This document shows, piece after piece, positions 6,397 through 8,700 of a DNA stretch of 8,700 bases. The notes beneath the pieces are model-generated. The model did no database searches. It was given only the letters and a program-made list of their open reading frames with translations, and had not been told where the DNA came from. Each line of letters starts with the position of its first letter. The stretch's first letter is position 1. Location of the stretch: assembly GCA_947464365.1 (NCBI GenBank), contig CANHWS010000142.1, positions 1 through 8,700 of the forward strand. The letters are read 5' to 3'. The DNA is from Cytophagaceae bacterium. GTDB taxonomy: Bacteria > Bacteroidota > Bacteroidia > Cytophagales > Flexibacteraceae. Made by a program: the position numbers and the translations under genes.

Positions 6397-7323
6397 TTAC
6401 TTTTTGCCACCAAACACCGAGAAGTGTACATAGCGTTTCGGGTTAGCCTTAAAGTCTTTCAGCAGTGCGTCAAGCGAGGCAGAGCTCGCGTTGAGGTTGC
6501 GGTATAGGCTGTCATTTTTGGCCAATTTGCCCATCGTGCCTTGGCCGTTATTGATACCGGTCAGAAGTTTGTTGAGGGTTGCGGTGGCATCAGCAGCACG
6601 GGTTAATGTCTGGCCGAGGTGGGCGTTGTTTAGCGTATCGCCTAGCCTGTTCATCTTCGACAAAAGCTCTCGCAATTCGCGTTCTGTCTGAGTAAAGTTT
6701 TTTGTCAAGACCACGATGTTGGCTGTCGTCAGCCGGAAGTTGTCCTTGTTATCGGTCATCAAGGCTGAGACACCATCACTTGTGGTCGCAAAACTTGCAA
6801 GGGCAACATCAGCCTTCTCAAGGGTCGTGTTAAGTCGTTGCAACGTTTCGGTGATCTGCTTGAGCGACTTTTCAGCTGTGGAAAGTAGTGGTTTGGTTTC
6901 CTTCTTGATCTGGTCAGCAATATCCTCGGCCACTGCCGCTTTAAGGGTGTCACCGTCTTTGAGCAATTGACGTGCATCGCCTAGTGTTAGCTCGATAACT
7001 TTGCCACCTAAGAGGCTAGAGCTCAGCATAGTTCCAACTGTTTTATTGTCAGCCTTCACTTCCTTCTGGATCTCGATCTTGACCAAGACCCTATTGTTGT
7101 TATCGAACATCAGCGATAGCTTCTTGACGATCCCGACTGGGGCGCCATTTAGCAAGACACTGTTACCTTCTTGCAGGCCATCGATCCGGTCATAGACCAA
7201 GTAGAAAACATTGGTGGTTCTAAAAAGCTCAGACCCTTTAAGGAAGGAGATACCCTTGTAGAGCACAACGGCGCAAAAAATGGCTAAGAGGCCAACACGA
7301 AGTTCTTTCGGGATTTTGTTCAC
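6397..7323 (-). CDS. MCE/MlaD-family protein
   Basis: A 308-residue inner-membrane-anchored protein facing the periplasm; MCE proteins carry lipids between membranes together with an ABC transporter. It starts with GTG at 7323: an in-frame TGA lies three codons upstream and no ATG is available near the N-terminus. Residues about 10-28 form one membrane segment, followed by an MCE domain at about 37-115 (DRIDGLQEGNSVLLNG at 45-60, the hydrophobic SSSLLGGKVIELTLG at 101-115). A long helical, probably coiled-coil region spans about 135-250. The C-terminus has GINNGQGTMGKLAKNDSLYRNL (256-277, read in two parts: GINNGQGTMG and KLAKNDSLYRNL) and ends with PKRYVHFSVFGGKK, conserved in the Bacteroidota members I know. 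Like these it is a single-MCE protein, longer than E. coli MlaD (about 180 residues). No ABC permease or ATPase gene lies in the window. It follows the amidase gene on the same strand after 186 bases. Lipid substrate unknown. Confidence 0.9.
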   Translation of the reverse strand: MNKIPKELRVGLLAIFCAVVLYKGISFLKGSELFRTTNVFYLVYDRIDGLQEGNSVLLNGAPVGIVKKLSLMFDNNNRVLVKIEIQKEVKADNKTVGTMLSSSLLGGKVIELTLGDARQLLKDGDTLKAAVAEDIADQIKKETKPLLSTAEKSLKQITETLQRLNTTLEKADVALASFATTSDGVSALMTDNKDNFRLTTANIVVLTKNFTQTERELRELLSKMNRLGDTLNNAHLGQTLTRAADATATLNKLLTGINNGQGTMGKLAKNDSLYRNLNASSASLDALLKDFKANPKRYVHFSVFGGKK

Positions 7324-7351
7324 AGGAGATGGTCAGTATGGCCAGTTAGGT

Positions 7352-7380
7352 CTCGGCAACCTGACAAAAGCGTGGCCGAG
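7352..7380 (-). repeat. inverted repeat in the MCE gene leader
   Basis: CTCGGC at 7352-7357 and GCCGAG at 7375-7380 are exact inverted copies separated by 17 bases, 28 bases upstream of the GTG start. In RNA this would be a six-base-pair stem with a large loop. It could shape the leader or be a protein site, or be chance. Confidence 0.25.
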
Positions 7381-7446
7381 CTGGTTTTGGAATGTGGGGT
7401 CGTAGCTTGTTAGCTAAAAGAATGCCAAGGTCAGGCAATGACAATA

Positions 7447-7454
7447 CAAATCTA
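7447..7454 (-). promoter_or_regulatory. possible -7 box for the MCE-family gene
   Basis: The minus strand reads TAGATTTG, an exact TAnnTTTG match, in the 186-base gap after the amidase stop. It lies 123 bases upstream of the MCE start, so it would give a leader of about 115 bases. A TTTG 13 bases further upstream is too close for a standard -33. One exact match in a stretch this size can occur by chance; read-through from the amidase promoter is the alternative. Confidence 0.3.
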
Positions 7455-7509
7455 GTATGGATCGGGCCAAAGTCGGCATTAGTGGACAACAATCAGCCTT
7501 AAAAGGGCT

Positions 7510-8397
7510 TTATTTGACCTTTCCGAGTGCTTCAACGTTCTTTTTGTAATCGCGCAAGGCTCGATAGATACTGCCAGCAATCTGGGCTTTGCCCTTAGCG
7601 CTGGACATATACTTTTCGTCCTTACGGTTGCTCAGGTAGCCGATTTCGCAAAGGACACTAGGCATGGCGGTTTTCCAGAGGACCAGAAAACCATCTTGTC
7701 GTACGCCCCGGCTTTTACGATTCGTACGGGATTTCATGTAACGTTCGATTTCAGTGGCTAGCTTGAGCGAGTTGGCCAAGTGGGCAGACTGGAAATTCGC
7801 AAATATGATGTGGGCCAGAGGTGATTTGGGATCAAAACCATCATACTTCTCGAGGTAATTCTCCTCCTTTAGCACTACATCGTTTTCCCGTTTGGCGACA
7901 TCAAGGTTGCCTTGGCTCTTGTGGAGACCCATTACATAGGTCTCTGAGCCAATAGCCTTTGGGATGCCAGCGTTGCAATGCAAGGATATAAAGAGGTCTG
8001 CATGGTTTTTATTGGCCACGCCGCTTCGGTCATTGAGCTCGATGAAAACGTCCGTCCGACGGGTGTAGATAACTTTTACGTCTGGCAGATTCTCCTTGAT
8101 CAGTTTGCCGAGCTCTAGTGCAACACCTAGGGCTATTTCTTTTTCGTAATGATCCTTACCCAAGCAGCCGGGATCTTTGCCACCATGCCCAGCGTCGATA
8201 ACTACTGTTTTTAGTTTGTAGCTAGAGGATCTGTGAGGTCGGGCTGCGACCAAAGCCCAGAACAATAGCAGCGCCAATGGTACGACTAATACGTCAGTCC
8301 TGAATAAAAAACGGAGCACAAAATGATTGCGGCAGCCACTTGGGGCTGTGTGCAGGATGTCATGGCCCTTGCCTGATAATGCCTTGTGCTGGTCCAT
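7510..8397 (-). CDS. N-acetylmuramoyl-L-alanine amidase (Amidase_3 family)
   Basis: Cleaves the amide bond between N-acetylmuramic acid and L-alanine in peptidoglycan, in the periplasm; such enzymes act in cell separation and wall recycling. The 295-residue product has all Amidase_3 zinc and catalytic signatures: VVIDAGHGGKDPG (65-77, zinc ligand His71), YEKEIAL (84-90, ligand Glu85), SLHCN (138-142, ligand His140) and LCEIGYLSN (249-257, catalytic Glu251). A hydrophobic segment at about 36-51 should anchor or export it. The first about 26 residues (MDQHKALSGKGHDILHTAPS...) are an unusual hydrophilic prefix. An in-frame GTG at 8319 would start MLRFLFRTDVLVVPL, a more normal signal sequence, so the true start is open; the promoter box 8 bases before the ATG at 8397 is compatible with either. 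No separate cell-wall-binding domain such as SPOR or LysM is present. The MCE-family gene follows it, a pairing I recall from other Bacteroidota. Confidence 0.94.
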   Translation of the reverse strand: MDQHKALSGKGHDILHTAPSGCRNHFVLRFLFRTDVLVVPLALLLFWALVAARPHRSSSYKLKTVVIDAGHGGKDPGCLGKDHYEKEIALGVALELGKLIKENLPDVKVIYTRRTDVFIELNDRSGVANKNHADLFISLHCNAGIPKAIGSETYVMGLHKSQGNLDVAKRENDVVLKEENYLEKYDGFDPKSPLAHIIFANFQSAHLANSLKLATEIERYMKSRTNRKSRGVRQDGFLVLWKTAMPSVLCEIGYLSNRKDEKYMSSAKGKAQIAGSIYRALRDYKKNVEALGKVK

Positions 8398-8405
8398 ACG
8401 CTAAG

Positions 8406-8413
8406 CAAATATA
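8406..8413 (-). promoter_or_regulatory. Bacteroidota -7 promoter box of the amidase gene
   Basis: The minus strand reads TATATTTG, an exact TAnnTTTG match, ending 8 bases before the ATG at 8397. The transcript would begin about 2-4 bases before that ATG. No clear TTG -33 element is found at the usual distance; that position is occupied by the inverted repeat at 8432-8446. Confidence 0.55.
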
Positions 8414-8431
8414 TAGGATAGGGCCTCTATA

Positions 8432-8446
8432 ATTGTTAAGAACAAT
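8432..8446. promoter_or_regulatory. inverted repeat ATTGTT-AAG-AACAAT, possible operator
   Basis: ATTGTT (8432-8437) and AACAAT (8441-8446) are perfect inverted copies around a three-base centre, in the 172-base divergent region between the amidase and lipoprotein genes. The repeat begins 18 bases upstream of the amidase -7 box, so it overlaps where a -33 element would sit. That fits a dimeric regulator site, but nothing in the window identifies the protein. Confidence 0.35.
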
Positions 8447-8569
8447 CCTGAAGCCTGATCTTTTTGCTTTTTTTCGATCTCTAGGCAACCTTCTGTATGC
8501 CTTATGCTGTCTATCTTGCAACAGGTGGATTAGCACTATGCAGTTCGCCTAATTACACAACCTTGCTGC

Positions 8570-8700
8570 ATGGCATCTATATATATAAACGCTTTTGTTC
8601 TCAGGAGGCTACCAACATTGTTGGTGGCCTTGCTTTGGATTTTGGGGGGCTGCGATACGTTTAAGGAGGATATGAGGCCCACTGGTGCCAACAAAACCAC
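8570..8700 (+). CDS. lipoprotein of unknown function, 5' end only
   Basis: The ATG at 8570 opens a frame that reaches the right edge without a stop (43 codons). It encodes a lipoprotein signal peptide: basic RR at 12-13, hydrophobic core LPTLLVALLWI (14-24) and lipobox LGGC with the lipidated Cys at 28. The mature protein starts CDTFKEDMRPTG. Acidic residues soon after the Cys (Asp at +2, Lys-Glu-Asp at +5 to +7) loosely resemble the lipoprotein export signals that send Bacteroidota lipoproteins to the cell surface, but not exactly. It is divergent from the amidase gene. Too little is visible to assign a family. TTG and GTG codons further in would cut into the signal peptide, so the ATG is preferred. 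Confidence 0.6.
   Translation, partial: MASIYINAFVLRRLPTLLVALLWILGGCDTFKEDMRPTGANKT

Noticed and set aside
7496..7514. Small hairpin AGCCTT-AAA-AGGGCT just after the amidase stop as a terminator
   Set aside because: The stem is six pairs with a wobble and no T-run follows it on the minus strand.
8571..8590. TA-dinucleotide run as a possible phase-variable repeat at the start of the lipoprotein gene
   Set aside because: Only about five TA units are present, too short to suggest slippage-driven switching.

Overview
The window looks like chromosomal DNA of a Bacteroidota bacterium. The evidence is a C-terminal type IX secretion (T9SS) sorting domain, a TonB-dependent receptor with the N-terminal carboxypeptidase-regulatory-like extension typical of this phylum, TAnnTTTG promoter boxes, and no clear Shine-Dalgarno sequences. 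The genus cannot be told from the sequence. No phage, insertion sequence, CRISPR array, tRNA or rRNA was recognised.

Layout. (1) Positions 1-946, minus strand: most of a dTDP-glucose 4,6-dehydratase gene (rfbB/rmlB), running off the left edge and lacking about its last 35 codons. (2) Positions 947-1428: a 482-base divergent intergenic region. Its right part holds five copies of TTAACA or its complement; the plus-oriented copies are spaced in near multiples of 10.5-11 bases. (3) Positions 1429-4248, plus: a 939-residue TonB-dependent outer-membrane receptor. (4) Positions 4385-6013, plus: a 542-residue secreted, probably beta-helical protein ending in a T9SS type A sorting domain, closed by a strong terminator at 6064-6096. 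(5) Positions 6014-6396: a 383-base stretch between convergent genes with several hairpins and a terminator for the minus-strand gene. (6) Positions 8397-7510 and 7323-6397, minus: an N-acetylmuramoyl-L-alanine amidase followed by an MCE/MlaD-family protein. (7) Positions 8398-8569: a second divergent promoter region. (8) From 8570, plus: the start of a lipoprotein gene cut by the right edge.

How the genes work together. All of them serve the cell envelope. RfbB makes a deoxysugar precursor for surface polysaccharide. The receptor and the T9SS cargo protein look like a two-gene outer-membrane uptake or surface-binding unit: the receptor imports, and the surface protein may capture ligand. The amidase trims peptidoglycan, and the MCE protein probably belongs to a lipid-transport system between the membranes. 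The most interesting signals are the phased operator-like array before the receptor gene and the promoter boxes only 7-8 bases before the rfbB and amidase ATGs, which suggest leaderless or nearly leaderless mRNAs. No wholly new multi-gene system is evident.
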